From Cyclobacteriaceae bacterium (GTDB lineage Bacteria; Bacteroidota; Bacteroidia; Cytophagales; Cyclobacteriaceae), in the NCBI GenBank assembly GCA_025350305.1, contig JANXYC010000165.1, positions 1 through 37,030 of the forward strand: a DNA stretch of 37,030 bases. Direction: 5' to 3'. The first letter of the stretch is position 1. The number at the start of each line of letters is the position of its first letter. Made by a program: the position numbers and the translations under genes. Below, piece after piece: positions 8,882-17,577 of this stretch. The notes beneath the pieces were generated by a model. It saw nothing but the letters and a program-made list of their open reading frames with translations, did not search any database and was not told the DNA's origin.

Positions 8882-10105
8882 ATGCTGTACTATTTATTCA
8901 CATACCTGGATAAGCAATTCGACCTGATCGGAGCAGGAGTGTTTCAATACATCTCATTCCGCGCCGCGGCGGCCGCCGTATTGTCTTTGCTGATCACCAT
9001 CACCTTCGGCAAGAAGTTGATTGACTATTTAAGGACAAAGCAGATTGGTGAAAGCATCCGCGACCTCGGTCTGGAGGGTCAGATGCAAAAGAAAGGAACG
9101 CCCACAATGGGAGGTATTATTATCCTGGCGGCGATCCTTATTCCAACACTCCTGTTAGCCAAACTTGACAATGTCTACATCCTGCTATTGATCGTCGCCA
9201 CCGTCGGGTTGGGGTTAATAGGATTTTTGGATGACTACATAAAAGTATTCAAGAAGAACAAAGAAGGACTTGCCGGCCGCTTCAAAATTGTAGGCCAGGT
9301 TGTCATTGGATTGATTGTAGGCCTTACGCTGTACTTTAATGAGGACGTTGTGATTCGCGACAAGAAGACCATCATGGTGACCTCAACGGAAGTATCTGTA
9401 GCTAGCAACGAGGTGAAACCGGAAATAGGGGTTAAGTCGACCAAGACAACGCTTCCTTTTTTGAAGAATAATGAATTTGACTACAGCAGCCTGGTTCCGT
9501 GGTTGGACAAGAATTACACCTGGATCATCTATACTCTGATCGTTATACTTATTGTTACAGCGGTATCGAACGGCGCGAATATTACCGATGGTATTGATGG
9601 CCTTGCAGCGGGTACATCCGCCATAATCGGATTGACGCTGGCCATCTTCGCCTACCTCTCCGGTCGTGTTGACTTCAGTAGTTACCTCAATATCATGTAT
9701 ATCCCCAACCTCGGCGAGTTGGTTATTTTCTGTACTGCCTTCGTAGGCGCTTGCCTCGGCTTCCTCTGGTACAACGCGTATCCTGCTCAGGTCTTCATGG
9801 GGGATACCGGTAGCTTATCCCTCGGAGGAATTATTGCCGTCGTGGCATTGGCTGTGCGAAAGGAACTGATGATACCGGTTTTATGCGGTGTGTTCCTGAT
9901 TGAAACTGTGTCGGTGATGATGCAGGTAACCTATTTCAAGTACACGAAGAGAAAGTACGGCGCGGGAAAAAGAATCCTCCTGATGTCGCCCATCCATCAT
10001 CATTACCAAAAGAAAAACATCCACGAATCCAAAATCGTGACACGTTTTTGGATTGTAGGAATACTGCTGGCGATTTTCAGTTTGGCAACTTTAAAATTAA
10101 GGTGA
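8882..10105 (+). CDS. mraY: Phospho-MurNAc-pentapeptide transferase MraY
   Basis: A polytopic inner-membrane enzyme that moves phospho-MurNAc-pentapeptide from UDP to undecaprenyl phosphate, making lipid I. It has 407 residues. Conserved cytoplasmic loops: GTPTMGGI (72-79), FLDDYIKV with Asp117/Asp118 and [21 protein letters not shown] with Asp236/Asp239, [12 protein letters not shown] with Asp308, and the SPIHHHY histidines (372-374). It is longer than the E. coli enzyme (360) because of a hydrophilic insert of about 45 residues (about 155-205, [20 protein letters not shown]), a feature of Bacteroidota MraY. A repeat-filled gap precedes it, while murD follows after 20 bp. Confidence 0.96.
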   Translation: MLYYLFTYLDKQFDLIGAGVFQYISFRAAAAAVLSLLITITFGKKLIDYLRTKQIGESIRDLGLEGQMQKKGTPTMGGIIILAAILIPTLLLAKLDNVYILLLIVATVGLGLIGFLDDYIKVFKKNKEGLAGRFKIVGQVVIGLIVGLTLYFNEDVVIRDKKTIMVTSTEVSVASNEVKPEIGVKSTKTTLPFLKNNEFDYSSLVPWLDKNYTWIIYTLIVILIVTAVSNGANITDGIDGLAAGTSAIIGLTLAIFAYLSGRVDFSSYLNIMYIPNLGELVIFCTAFVGACLGFLWYNAYPAQVFMGDTGSLSLGGIIAVVALAVRKELMIPVLCGVFLIETVSVMMQVTYFKYTKRKYGAGKRILLMSPIHHHYQKKNIHESKIVTRFWIVGILLAIFSLATLKLR

Positions 10106-10125
10106 CATACGTTACATAAAATTCT

Positions 10126-11490
10126 ATGGTAGAGCGAGTCGTCATATTGGGTGGAGGAGAAAGTGGGACGGGTGCAGCGCTGTTGGCAAAAGTCAAGGGC
10201 TTTGATGTGTTTGTTTCCGACCTCGGTTCACTCAAGGACAAGCATAAGAATGACCTGCTTCAGCATTCGATTGAGTTCGAGGAGGGCCAGCATAGTGAGG
10301 ACAAAATTCTGAATGCAAATCTGGTCATCAAGAGCCCGGGCATTTCAGACAAGGTGGACATCGTTAAAAAAATAAAATCGAAGAAGATTGCTATCATCGA
10401 TGAGATTGAATTTGCTTTCCGTTACCTGAAAGGAAAAATCATCGCCATTACCGGTACGAATGGAAAAACTACCACGACGCTGCTGACGTACCATCTTCTG
10501 AAAAATGCAGAGAAGAAAGTGGCCCTCGCTGGCAATGTGGGCGAAAGCCTGGCACGCAAGGTTGCAACCGAAGAGCATGATTGGTATGTGCTGGAGCTTA
10601 GCAGCTTCCAGTTAGACGGAACGCAAACCTTCCATCCGCATATCGGCGTGCTTTTGAACATCACACCAGATCACCTTGACCGCTATGAAAAAAAGATGAC
10701 CAACTATATCAACAGCAAATTCAGATTGGTGAAAAACATGGGGTCTAAGGACTATTTCATTTACTATGCCGATGATCCCATTTCAGGACCGGAGGCCAAG
10801 CAACGGTCGACGGAAGCATATCGGGTAGAAATTTCATTGGATCATGAGGCGATTACCTCGGCCCATTTTGACGGAAAGAAAATGGTGTTCCAGTTTGGAA
10901 AGAAGTCATTCAAAATCGCGCAATCCGATACAACGTTGAAAGGAGCGCATAATTTAATAAACACCATGGCCGCCGTATCGGCAGCGTATCTGGCGAAGGT
11001 GGCCGATACCAAAATCCGCGAAGGGCTAAAGACATTTAAGAATGCACCGCACCGTCTTGAATCTATAGCAACGATCAACGGCATTGAATTCGTCAATGAT
11101 TCCAAAGCCACCAACGTAGATTCAGTCGTCTACGCACTTGGAAGTTATGACAGACCACTGATCTGGATCGCCGGTGGCATCGATAAGGGCAATGATTACA
11201 ATTTAATCAAGGTAGCAGTGGAGAAAAAAGTGAAGACGCTCATTTGCCTGGGCAAAGACAATGAGAAACTAAAGAAATTCTTTGGCAAAGCAGTCCCAAA
11301 AATAGTAGAGACACAAAGCGTCAGGGAGTTAGTGCAGCTCGCGTTGCAGTCAGCGGAAAAGGGCGATGTCGTGTTGCTCTCTCCTGCGTGCGCAAGTTTT
11401 GATTTGTTTAAAAACTATGAAGACCGTGGCGACCAGTTTAGGGAAGCGGTTTTGCAGGCCAAAATGGAGATCGAAAAAGTAAAAGCATAA
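10126..11490 (+). CDS. murD: UDP-MurNAc-L-Ala:D-Glu ligase MurD
   Basis: A cytosolic ATP-dependent ligase that adds D-glutamate to UDP-MurNAc-L-alanine, 454 residues. It opens with the nucleotide-binding-like VILGGGESGTGAALLA (6-21). The ATP loop GTNGKTT is at 110-116, followed by ELSSFQLDG, NITPDHLDRY, HRLE and NDSKATN, all standard Mur-ligase blocks. The C-terminal SPACASFDLFKNYEDRGDQF is diagnostic for MurD. It lies 20 bp after mraY and 18 bp before ftsW, so it shares their transcript. Confidence 0.96.
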   Translation: MVERVVILGGGESGTGAALLAKVKGFDVFVSDLGSLKDKHKNDLLQHSIEFEEGQHSEDKILNANLVIKSPGISDKVDIVKKIKSKKIAIIDEIEFAFRYLKGKIIAITGTNGKTTTTLLTYHLLKNAEKKVALAGNVGESLARKVATEEHDWYVLELSSFQLDGTQTFHPHIGVLLNITPDHLDRYEKKMTNYINSKFRLVKNMGSKDYFIYYADDPISGPEAKQRSTEAYRVEISLDHEAITSAHFDGKKMVFQFGKKSFKIAQSDTTLKGAHNLINTMAAVSAAYLAKVADTKIREGLKTFKNAPHRLESIATINGIEFVNDSKATNVDSVVYALGSYDRPLIWIAGGIDKGNDYNLIKVAVEKKVKTLICLGKDNEKLKKFFGKAVPKIVETQSVRELVQLALQSAEKGDVVLLSPACASFDLFKNYEDRGDQFREAVLQAKMEIEKVKA

Positions 11491-11508
11491 GTCTGAAAAA
11501 ACAGGATT

Positions 11509-12684
11509 ATGAAAAAGATTAAAGAATGGTCGGACAAGAATTTACAGGGTGATCCGGTTATCTGGGCCGTGGTCTTCGCGTTGTCATTGATCAGCATTCT
11601 GGTGGTGTACAGTTCAATCGGCACATTGGCCTTCAAGCGCACGGTGAGTCCGGAATGGTATTTGGTGAAACACACGTTCATGGTGGTCCTCGGCCTGACC
11701 TCCATGTGGATGGCGCACAAAATTGATTATCGCTACTACTCAAAAATTTCACGCCTGGCACTATGGATAAGTGTACCCTTGTTGATTTACACATTCACAA
11801 ACGGAACAACAATCAATGATGCGGCGCGGTGGATCACGCTGCCAATTATCAACACGTCGTTTCAGCCATCAGATTTTGCCAGCCTGGCCCTGATCATCAA
11901 TCTCGCCAGTATGTTGTCGAAGAAACAGCAAAACATTGACGATATAAAAGAGTCGTTAATCCCGATGCTGATTTGGGCAGGAGTGATTTGCGGGTTGATC
12001 GCACTGACCAATTTATCGACAGCTGTTTTACTCTTTGCCACATGCATGCTGGTGATGTTTATTGGACGTGTGCCGATGAAATACCTGGCCATGCTTGTTT
12101 TAGTAGGATTGTTGGCTGGGGCGGTAGCGCTAAAGTTTGGCGTACGCGGTGAAACAGCCAAGAACCGGATCATGAGTTTTATCAACGGCAGCGAACTTCC
12201 CTTCCAGGCAAAACATGGAAGAATAGCGGTAGCCACGGGTGGAATTTTTGGGAAAGGTCCCGGTAACAGTGATCAGCGAAATATTCTTCCACACCCTTAT
12301 TCTGATTTTGTGTATGCAATCGTCATTGAAGAGTATGGCATGATCGGCGGTGTAGTGGTGCTGTCTCTCTACTTGATTTTACTGCACCGGGGAATGAAGG
12401 CCGCTTATAATTCCGAACGTGCTTTTGGTGGTCTTCTCTCCGCGGGATTGAGTTTCGATTTGGTTTGCCAGGCGATGGTGAACATGGGCGTGGTCGTAGG
12501 ACTTGGACCAATAACCGGCCAGCCACTTCCGCTGATCAGCATGGGTGGCACCGCGATGGTATTCACTGGATTGTCAGTGGGAATTATTTTGAGCGTTAGC
12601 CGCGGCGAACAAGAATCGAACTGGGGACGGCAAACGGAGAATGAAGAAATGAAGGATAATAAAAATTTAGAAAAAGCAGCATGA
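11509..12684 (+). CDS. ftsW: Septal peptidoglycan polymerase FtsW
   Basis: A SEDS-family glycosyltransferase with about ten membrane helices, 391 residues, that polymerises lipid II at the septum with FtsI. Family blocks seen: AARWITLP (105-112), FQPSDFASLALI (118-129), the long periplasmic loop with GRIAVATGGIFGKGPGNSDQ, and LPHPYSDFVYAIVIEE, where Asp266 matches the invariant SEDS aspartate. The end has GLGPITGQPLPLISMGGTAM. The helix usually reading QPSEFAKL has Ser in place of the usual Lys, a small deviation. The last bases ATGA also open a 54-codon frame leading into murG. Confidence 0.94.
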   Translation: MKKIKEWSDKNLQGDPVIWAVVFALSLISILVVYSSIGTLAFKRTVSPEWYLVKHTFMVVLGLTSMWMAHKIDYRYYSKISRLALWISVPLLIYTFTNGTTINDAARWITLPIINTSFQPSDFASLALIINLASMLSKKQQNIDDIKESLIPMLIWAGVICGLIALTNLSTAVLLFATCMLVMFIGRVPMKYLAMLVLVGLLAGAVALKFGVRGETAKNRIMSFINGSELPFQAKHGRIAVATGGIFGKGPGNSDQRNILPHPYSDFVYAIVIEEYGMIGGVVVLSLYLILLHRGMKAAYNSERAFGGLLSAGLSFDLVCQAMVNMGVVVGLGPITGQPLPLISMGGTAMVFTGLSVGIILSVSRGEQESNWGRQTENEEMKDNKNLEKAA

Positions 12685-12845
12685 AGATAATTGATCAATT
12701 GGTCAGAGAATGGTTTGATAAGGGCTTCAAGCTCCAAGCTTCAGGCCTCCTGCTGGTGTGTGCCAAGCTGCTTGAAGCTTGCAGCCTGCAGCTTTCAGCT
12801 TTTCTCATGGAGCGTCGGATAAACTTAAACAGAATTCTTCTTTGA
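12681..12845 (+). CDS. 54-codon linker frame between ftsW and murG
   Basis: An ATG inside the ftsW stop (ATGA, 12681-12684) opens a frame with no stop until TGA 12843-12845, which overlaps the TTG proposed as the murG start (TTGA). The product begins MKIIDQLVREWFDKGFKL and ends MERRINLNRILL. Its middle is encoded by an AAGCTTCAGG/TTGCAGCC-type repeat, so the protein itself is probably not conserved. Unbroken translation across the gap could carry ribosomes to murG. It may equally be chance. No homologue is recognised. Confidence 0.3.
   Translation: MKIIDQLVREWFDKGFKLQASGLLLVCAKLLEACSLQLSAFLMERRINLNRILL
12735..12800. repeat. AGCTT-rich inverted repeat before murG
   Basis: CAAGCTTCA (12735-12743) is the exact reverse complement of TGAAGCTTG (12773-12781). 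The neighbouring TTGCAGCCTGCAGCTTTCAG adds more AGCTT/TGCAG words. GAAGCTTGCAGCC (12774-12786) is identical to 3885-3897 upstream of rsmH. Confidence 0.6.
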
Positions 12846-13951
12846 AAGCCACCCAACCATATCGCCTTATCATCTCTGGCGGAGGCACGGGCGGCCATGT
12901 CTTCCCTGCCATTGCAATTGCCAATGCATTTCGTGAGCATCATCCTGATGCGGATATTCTTTTTGTCGGTGCGCAGGGAAAAATGGAAATGGTACGGGTG
13001 CCTGAAGCAGGTTATAGGATTATAGGGTTATGGATTAGTGGAATCAAGAGGAGTCTTTCATTATCAAACCTTGCAGTTCCACTCAAGCTTATTATCAGCT
13101 ATTGGAAAGCCAGACGCATTGTTAAAGAATTCCAACCGCATGCAGCGGTGGGTACAGGTGGTTATGCCAGTGGCCCGATGATGATGGCCGCAACGCGATA
13201 CAAAATTCCAACGATCCTGCAGGAGCAAAATTCCTATGCTGGCCTTACCAATAAGCGACTCGCAAACAAAGTGCAGCGTATCTGTGTCGCCTATCCCGAT
13301 ATGGAACGGTATTTTCCGAAGGACAAAATTCAATTGACCGGCAACCCGGTGAGAAAAGACATCGTCAACCTGGCAAGCAGGCATGACACAGCGCTCAATC
13401 ACTTCGGATTCACGTCCAACGGCCGCACCCTGCTCGTGCTGGGAGGAAGCGGCGGTGCAAGGACGATTAACGAAAGTTTGCTGGCCGGCCTGGATCAGTT
13501 GATCGCTTCAAATGTTCAATTGATCTGGCAGACTGGAAAAGTGTATTATGAAAGTGTGAAGGCGCAGATCGCCAATAAAGATTTAAGAAGGGTCCGGCTG
13601 TACGATTTTCTGAAGGAAATGGATCTGGCCTATGCAGTAGCCACCGTGGTTGTGTCGCGGGCAGGTGCTTTGTCAATTTCCGAATTGTGTCTGGCAAGAA
13701 GACCGGCTTTGCTGGTGCCTTCGCCTAATGTGGTTGAAGATCATCAGACAAAAAATGCAATGGCGCTTGTTAATGAGAATGCGGCTATTCTAATACCGGA
13801 CCAGCATGCAAAAGAAAAGTTAGTGAATGAAGCGATAAAACTGTTGCACGATGAGAAGCGCTGTCATGAACTACGCGAAAGCATTGGACGGTTGGCCAAA
13901 CCCAATGCAGCGGAAGAGATTGTCAATGAAATTGAAAAATTAATTGCGTGA
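12842..13951 (+). CDS. murG: Lipid II synthase (GlcNAc transferase) MurG
   Basis: A peripheral membrane GT28 glycosyltransferase that adds GlcNAc from UDP-GlcNAc to lipid I, giving lipid II. From TTG 12842 it has 369 residues. Motifs: ISGGGTGGHVFPAIAIA (about residues 11-27), AVGTGGYASGP, ILQEQNSYAGLTN, LVLGGSGGARTIN and VSRAGALSISEL. The frame could be extended to a TTG at 12779, but those residues are encoded by repeat sequence, so I chose TTG 12842, which starts just before PYRLIISGGG. Its end GTGA doubles as the murC start. Confidence 0.95.
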   Translation: MKATQPYRLIISGGGTGGHVFPAIAIANAFREHHPDADILFVGAQGKMEMVRVPEAGYRIIGLWISGIKRSLSLSNLAVPLKLIISYWKARRIVKEFQPHAAVGTGGYASGPMMMAATRYKIPTILQEQNSYAGLTNKRLANKVQRICVAYPDMERYFPKDKIQLTGNPVRKDIVNLASRHDTALNHFGFTSNGRTLLVLGGSGGARTINESLLAGLDQLIASNVQLIWQTGKVYYESVKAQIANKDLRRVRLYDFLKEMDLAYAVATVVVSRAGALSISELCLARRPALLVPSPNVVEDHQTKNAMALVNENAAILIPDQHAKEKLVNEAIKLLHDEKRCHELRESIGRLAKPNAAEEIVNEIEKLIA

Positions 13952-15336
13952 AGTTTAACGACTACGATAGTATCTATTTTCTCGGCATCGGAGGCATTGG
14001 CATGAGCGCACTGGCACGGTGGTTCAGGCGCAAGGGCCTGCGCGTGGCAGGGTATGATCGCACGCCGACACCCCTCACGCATGAGCTGATCGAAGAGGGA
14101 ATGGAGCTTCACTTTGATGATAAAGTAGAATTTATTCCCGGTTACCTATCAAAGGAAAAGACCCTGGTAGTTTTTACACCGGCTATTCCAAAGGATCATG
14201 CAGAGCATGCCTACCTGAAGGACCACGGCTTCACTATTCTGAAACGCTCAGAGGTACTGGGTTTGATTTCAAAGGATTATAAGACAATCGCCGTTGCCGG
14301 CACCCACGGAAAGACAACAACGTCGTCGCTGATCGCCCACATTTTGAAATCGGCTGGCAAAGACATGGTGGCTTTTCTGGGAGGCATTGCTTCCAACTAT
14401 GATTCTAACCTGGTGATGCAGGGTGAAGTAAAGAAGGATACTATTGTGGTCGCAGAGGCGGATGAGTTTGACCGGTCGTTCCTTCGTTTATTCCCAGACA
14501 TCGCCGTGGTCACCTCGGCCGATCCGGACCACCTGGATATTTACGGTGATCACGCCAGTATGCTTACATCGTTTAAAGATTTCATCAAACAAATTGATAA
14601 GAAGGGTACGCTGGTGATTCATAAATCGGTTGAATCATTGGCTGTATCCTGTCCTCCGTTGACTAAAAAGACATACAGTATTAATCAGGGACAATTTTTT
14701 TCCGGCAATCTCACTACCGATGGTGGATTTTTTAAGTTCGATCTTCTTGGTTTTGACAAGAAGATTGAGAATATACAGCTAGGTGTCCCTGGTTTTCATA
14801 ACGTGGAGAACGCCATTGCCGCTGCTGTTGTAGCGAAGGAAGTGGGTGTGAATGACGCAACAATCAGGGAGGCATTGGCCTCTTTCAAAGGTGTGAAGCG
14901 CAGGTTTGAGTTTGTCTATCGAAATAAGAGACAGATTTTCATTGATGACTACGCTCACCATCCTGCCGAGATTGAGGCATTTCTAAAGTCGTTGAAGGCG
15001 ATGTACCAAGGCAAGAAAATTACGGTGGTCTTCCAGCCACACCTATACAGCCGCACACGTGACTTTGCCGAAGGTTTTGCAAAAAGCCTAAGCCTTGCAG
15101 ATGAACTGGTGATGATGGATATCTATCCCGCGCGGGAGCTGCCCATCCCGGGGGTAACATCGGACCTTATTTTTAAAGATGTGACCAGCCTCTCGAAGAT
15201 CAGGAGCAGTAAGAAGGATCTGTTGTCAAAACTTGATTCACTTGATATTGAAGTGCTCGCAACGGTGGGAGCCGGCGACATTGATACGTTTGTAAAACCA
15301 ATAAAAGACTTGTTGACGAAGAAATATGAAGCTTAA
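13948..15336 (+). CDS. murC: UDP-MurNAc:L-alanine ligase MurC
   Basis: A cytosolic ligase that adds L-alanine to UDP-MurNAc, the first stem-peptide step; 462 residues. Glycine-rich FLGIGGIGMSALA (11-23), ATP loop GTHGKTT (118-124, His being typical of MurC), VVAEADEFDRSFL, SADPDHLDIY, RRFEFVY, DDYAHHP and FQPHLYSRT are all present. The GTG start sits in the murG stop (4-bp overlap) and the end overlaps ftsQ by 11 bp, so the three are translationally linked. Confidence 0.96.
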   Translation: MKFNDYDSIYFLGIGGIGMSALARWFRRKGLRVAGYDRTPTPLTHELIEEGMELHFDDKVEFIPGYLSKEKTLVVFTPAIPKDHAEHAYLKDHGFTILKRSEVLGLISKDYKTIAVAGTHGKTTTSSLIAHILKSAGKDMVAFLGGIASNYDSNLVMQGEVKKDTIVVAEADEFDRSFLRLFPDIAVVTSADPDHLDIYGDHASMLTSFKDFIKQIDKKGTLVIHKSVESLAVSCPPLTKKTYSINQGQFFSGNLTTDGGFFKFDLLGFDKKIENIQLGVPGFHNVENAIAAAVVAKEVGVNDATIREALASFKGVKRRFEFVYRNKRQIFIDDYAHHPAEIEAFLKSLKAMYQGKKITVVFQPHLYSRTRDFAEGFAKSLSLADELVMMDIYPARELPIPGVTSDLIFKDVTSLSKIRSSKKDLLSKLDSLDIEVLATVGAGDIDTFVKPIKDLLTKKYEA

Positions 15337-16090
15337 GCTGAACATACGAAAGGAGATTAAGGTCGGAGTCGCTATCGTCGGACTTTCGTTTCTGATTGCT
15401 TTTAGTGAACGCAAACAAGGAGGCGCACTGTGTAAAGACATTATCGTTGAGATAGAAAATCTAAACGACAACCATTTTTTGGATGAGGCGGATATTCTTC
15501 GGATGGTGGAAACCAGTGGCCAGCAGGTGAAGGGGACCAGCCTGTCACGTATCAACCTTAAGGCTATCGAAACAAAACTGAAGCATGACAAACATATCCG
15601 GGAGGCAGAACTATTTGGAGATCTCAAAGGAAATCTGATCGTAACGATAAAGTTGAGAAGACCCATTGCGCGCTTTACTCAAGAGGATGCTCCGGATGCC
15701 TACCTGTCTGAAGAAGGAATCACGATGGGAATTTCTGAAAAGTTTACGTCACGCGTGATGGTTATCAGTGGAAAATTTGTGAAACACCTTTTAGAGAAGG
15801 GTGATCTGATGAAGTTGGAAGAAGACAAAAAACTCATGGAGATGATTACGTTCATAAGCGAAGACTCTTTTTGGAAAGCTCAAATCGCGCAGATGGATGT
15901 CAATGGACGCGGTGAAATTATGATCTATCCGCAGCTAACCGGTCAGTTAGTGGAGTTCGGAACGCCAGAGAATTTTGAGGCAAAGTTTAAGAAGCTGATG
16001 GTTTTTTACAAAGAAGTTCTCCCGCAAAAAGGATGGACCCGGTATCAACGCGTGAATTTGAAATATGAAGGACAAGTAATAGCGGAATGA
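15326..16090 (+). CDS. ftsQ: Cell division protein FtsQ
   Basis: A bitopic membrane protein that links the early Z-ring to the septal synthase through FtsL; 254 residues. A short basic N-terminus (MKLKLNIRKEIK) leads into one helix (about 12-27, VGVAIVGLSFLIAFSE). A POTRA-like region follows (about 37-110, with ADILRMVE and KHDKHIREAELFGDLKGNLI) and then the beta domain, including RRPIARF and AYLSEEG. Sequence is weakly conserved, as usual for FtsQ. Identity is firm from its place between murC and ftsA and from the POTRA pattern. Confidence 0.9.
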   Translation: MKLKLNIRKEIKVGVAIVGLSFLIAFSERKQGGALCKDIIVEIENLNDNHFLDEADILRMVETSGQQVKGTSLSRINLKAIETKLKHDKHIREAELFGDLKGNLIVTIKLRRPIARFTQEDAPDAYLSEEGITMGISEKFTSRVMVISGKFVKHLLEKGDLMKLEEDKKLMEMITFISEDSFWKAQIAQMDVNGRGEIMIYPQLTGQLVEFGTPENFEAKFKKLMVFYKEVLPQKGWTRYQRVNLKYEGQVIAE

Positions 16091-16159
16091 ATGAACGAGT
16101 CAATAGACAATATATTTTTTAATCACTGAAAAACAACCACTTTAAAAAAATTAACAACC

Positions 16160-17464
16160 ATGGAAAAAGAAAAAATAGTAGTCGGCCTTGATATCGGGAC
16201 TACAAAAATCTGTGTCATCGCAGGTCGCAAAAATGAGTATGGTAAGCTCGAAGTGCTCGGCCTGGGTAAGGCAGAGTCCGAGGGTGTTATTAAAGGCATC
16301 GTTACCAATATCGATAAGACCGTGTACGCTATCGAGAAGGCGGTAAAAGAGGCCAGCGATATGTCGGGTATTGATATTGGCGTGGTTAACGTGGGCATTG
16401 CCGGCCAGCATATCCGAAGCACCATTCATCATGGCAGCATCACCCGCACGTCGAATGACAACGAAATCAGCATCGAAGATGTCAGCCGGCTCACCGAAGA
16501 CATGTATCGGATCGTGATCCCTCCGGGCAGTGAGATCATCCATGTCATGCCGCAGGACTATACCGTCGACTATGAAGAAGGTATCAAGGATCCGGTGGGC
16601 ATGAGCGGTGTGAAGCTGGAAGCTGACTTCCACATTATCACGGCGCAGACCAGTGCCATCAATAATATTAATAAATGCGTGCGCAGGGCGGGGTTGGAAA
16701 TCGAAGACTTAATCCTTGAACCACTCGCATCCAGCCTGGCCGTGTTAAGCGATGAGGAGAAAGAAGCAGGTGTTTGCCTGATTGACATCGGCGGTGGCAC
16801 CACCGACATCGCGATTTTCTATGACAACATCATTCGTCATACTTCTGTTATCCCGTTTGGTGGAAATATTCTCACCAATGATATCCAGACGGGCCTGATG
16901 GTGATGGCGAAGCAAGCGGAGCAGTTAAAGACCAAGTTCGGGAAAGCCATCGCGGAGGAAGCCAGTCCAAATGAAATTGTTTCTATCCCCGGCATTCGGA
17001 ATCGTGCAGCCAAGGAGATATCGGTAAAAAACCTGTCAAATATTATTCAGGCACGCATGGAAGAAATCGTCGAGATGGTCCATACGGAAATCATCAGCTG
17101 CGGCTTTGAAAATAGGCTGGCAGGTGGCATTGTCATCACCGGTGGCGGTTCACAACTCGGCAGCCTTAAACATCTGGTGGAATATATGACCGGAATGGAC
17201 ACACGCATCGGTTATCCCAATGAGCATCTGGGCAAGAGTAAACCCGAAGCGGTAAAAAGCCCGATGTTCGCGACGGCCGTGGGGCTTGTACTGGCCGGCT
17301 TCCGTTCACTGGATGAGCGTGAAGAACGCTATCGCGAAGCAAAAGAAAACAGGGCTCTTGTAAAAGTGAAGAAAGTGAAGCCTGCTACTGATTTCTTCAG
17401 CAGCATCCTGAACAAAACCAAAGGATTGCTGATCGACGACCTTGATGGGAAAAACGAGTACTGA
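16160..17464 (+). CDS. ftsA: Cell division protein FtsA
   Basis: An actin-like ATPase that tethers FtsZ to the inner membrane, 434 residues. Phosphate-1 motif VVGLDIGTTKICVIAG (8-23), the FtsA-specific SHS2/1C domain (about 85-165, including VNVGIAGQHI and PQDYTVDYEEGIKDP), phosphate-2 LIDIGGGTTDIA and adenosine motif GGIVITGGGSQL. The C-terminal segment DFFSSILNKTKGLLIDDL is probably the membrane-targeting amphipathic helix. It starts at ATG 16160, 69 bp after ftsQ, and ftsZ follows after a 113-bp repeat-containing gap. Confidence 0.96.
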   Translation: MEKEKIVVGLDIGTTKICVIAGRKNEYGKLEVLGLGKAESEGVIKGIVTNIDKTVYAIEKAVKEASDMSGIDIGVVNVGIAGQHIRSTIHHGSITRTSNDNEISIEDVSRLTEDMYRIVIPPGSEIIHVMPQDYTVDYEEGIKDPVGMSGVKLEADFHIITAQTSAINNINKCVRRAGLEIEDLILEPLASSLAVLSDEEKEAGVCLIDIGGGTTDIAIFYDNIIRHTSVIPFGGNILTNDIQTGLMVMAKQAEQLKTKFGKAIAEEASPNEIVSIPGIRNRAAKEISVKNLSNIIQARMEEIVEMVHTEIISCGFENRLAGGIVITGGGSQLGSLKHLVEYMTGMDTRIGYPNEHLGKSKPEAVKSPMFATAVGLVLAGFRSLDEREERYREAKENRALVKVKKVKPATDFFSSILNKTKGLLIDDLDGKNEY

Positions 17465-17577
17465 TCTGGATCAGGATTTAGGGATTAAAGGATGAGCAGG
17501 ATTTAAGGATTAAGAAAGATGAACGGGATTAATACAAAGGAAATTAAAAATTTAACCACTATTAAACAATAATTGAC
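17465..17577. repeat. CAGGATTtAAGGATTAA repeats before ftsZ
   Basis: Tandem degenerate words such as CAGGATTTAGGGATTAAAGG (from 17472) and CAGGATTTAAGGATTAAG (from 17497) fill most of the ftsA-ftsZ gap. The style recurs at 35925-35948. No clear promoter or terminator was seen. Confidence 0.5.

Noticed and set aside
12779-12841. A longer murG starting at TTG 12779
   Set aside because: The extra 21 residues come from the AGCTT/TGCAG repeat and do not resemble MurG.
16151-16633. A 160-codon minus-strand open frame
   Set aside because: Lies entirely inside ftsA in antisense with no family features; a shadow of ftsA codon use.
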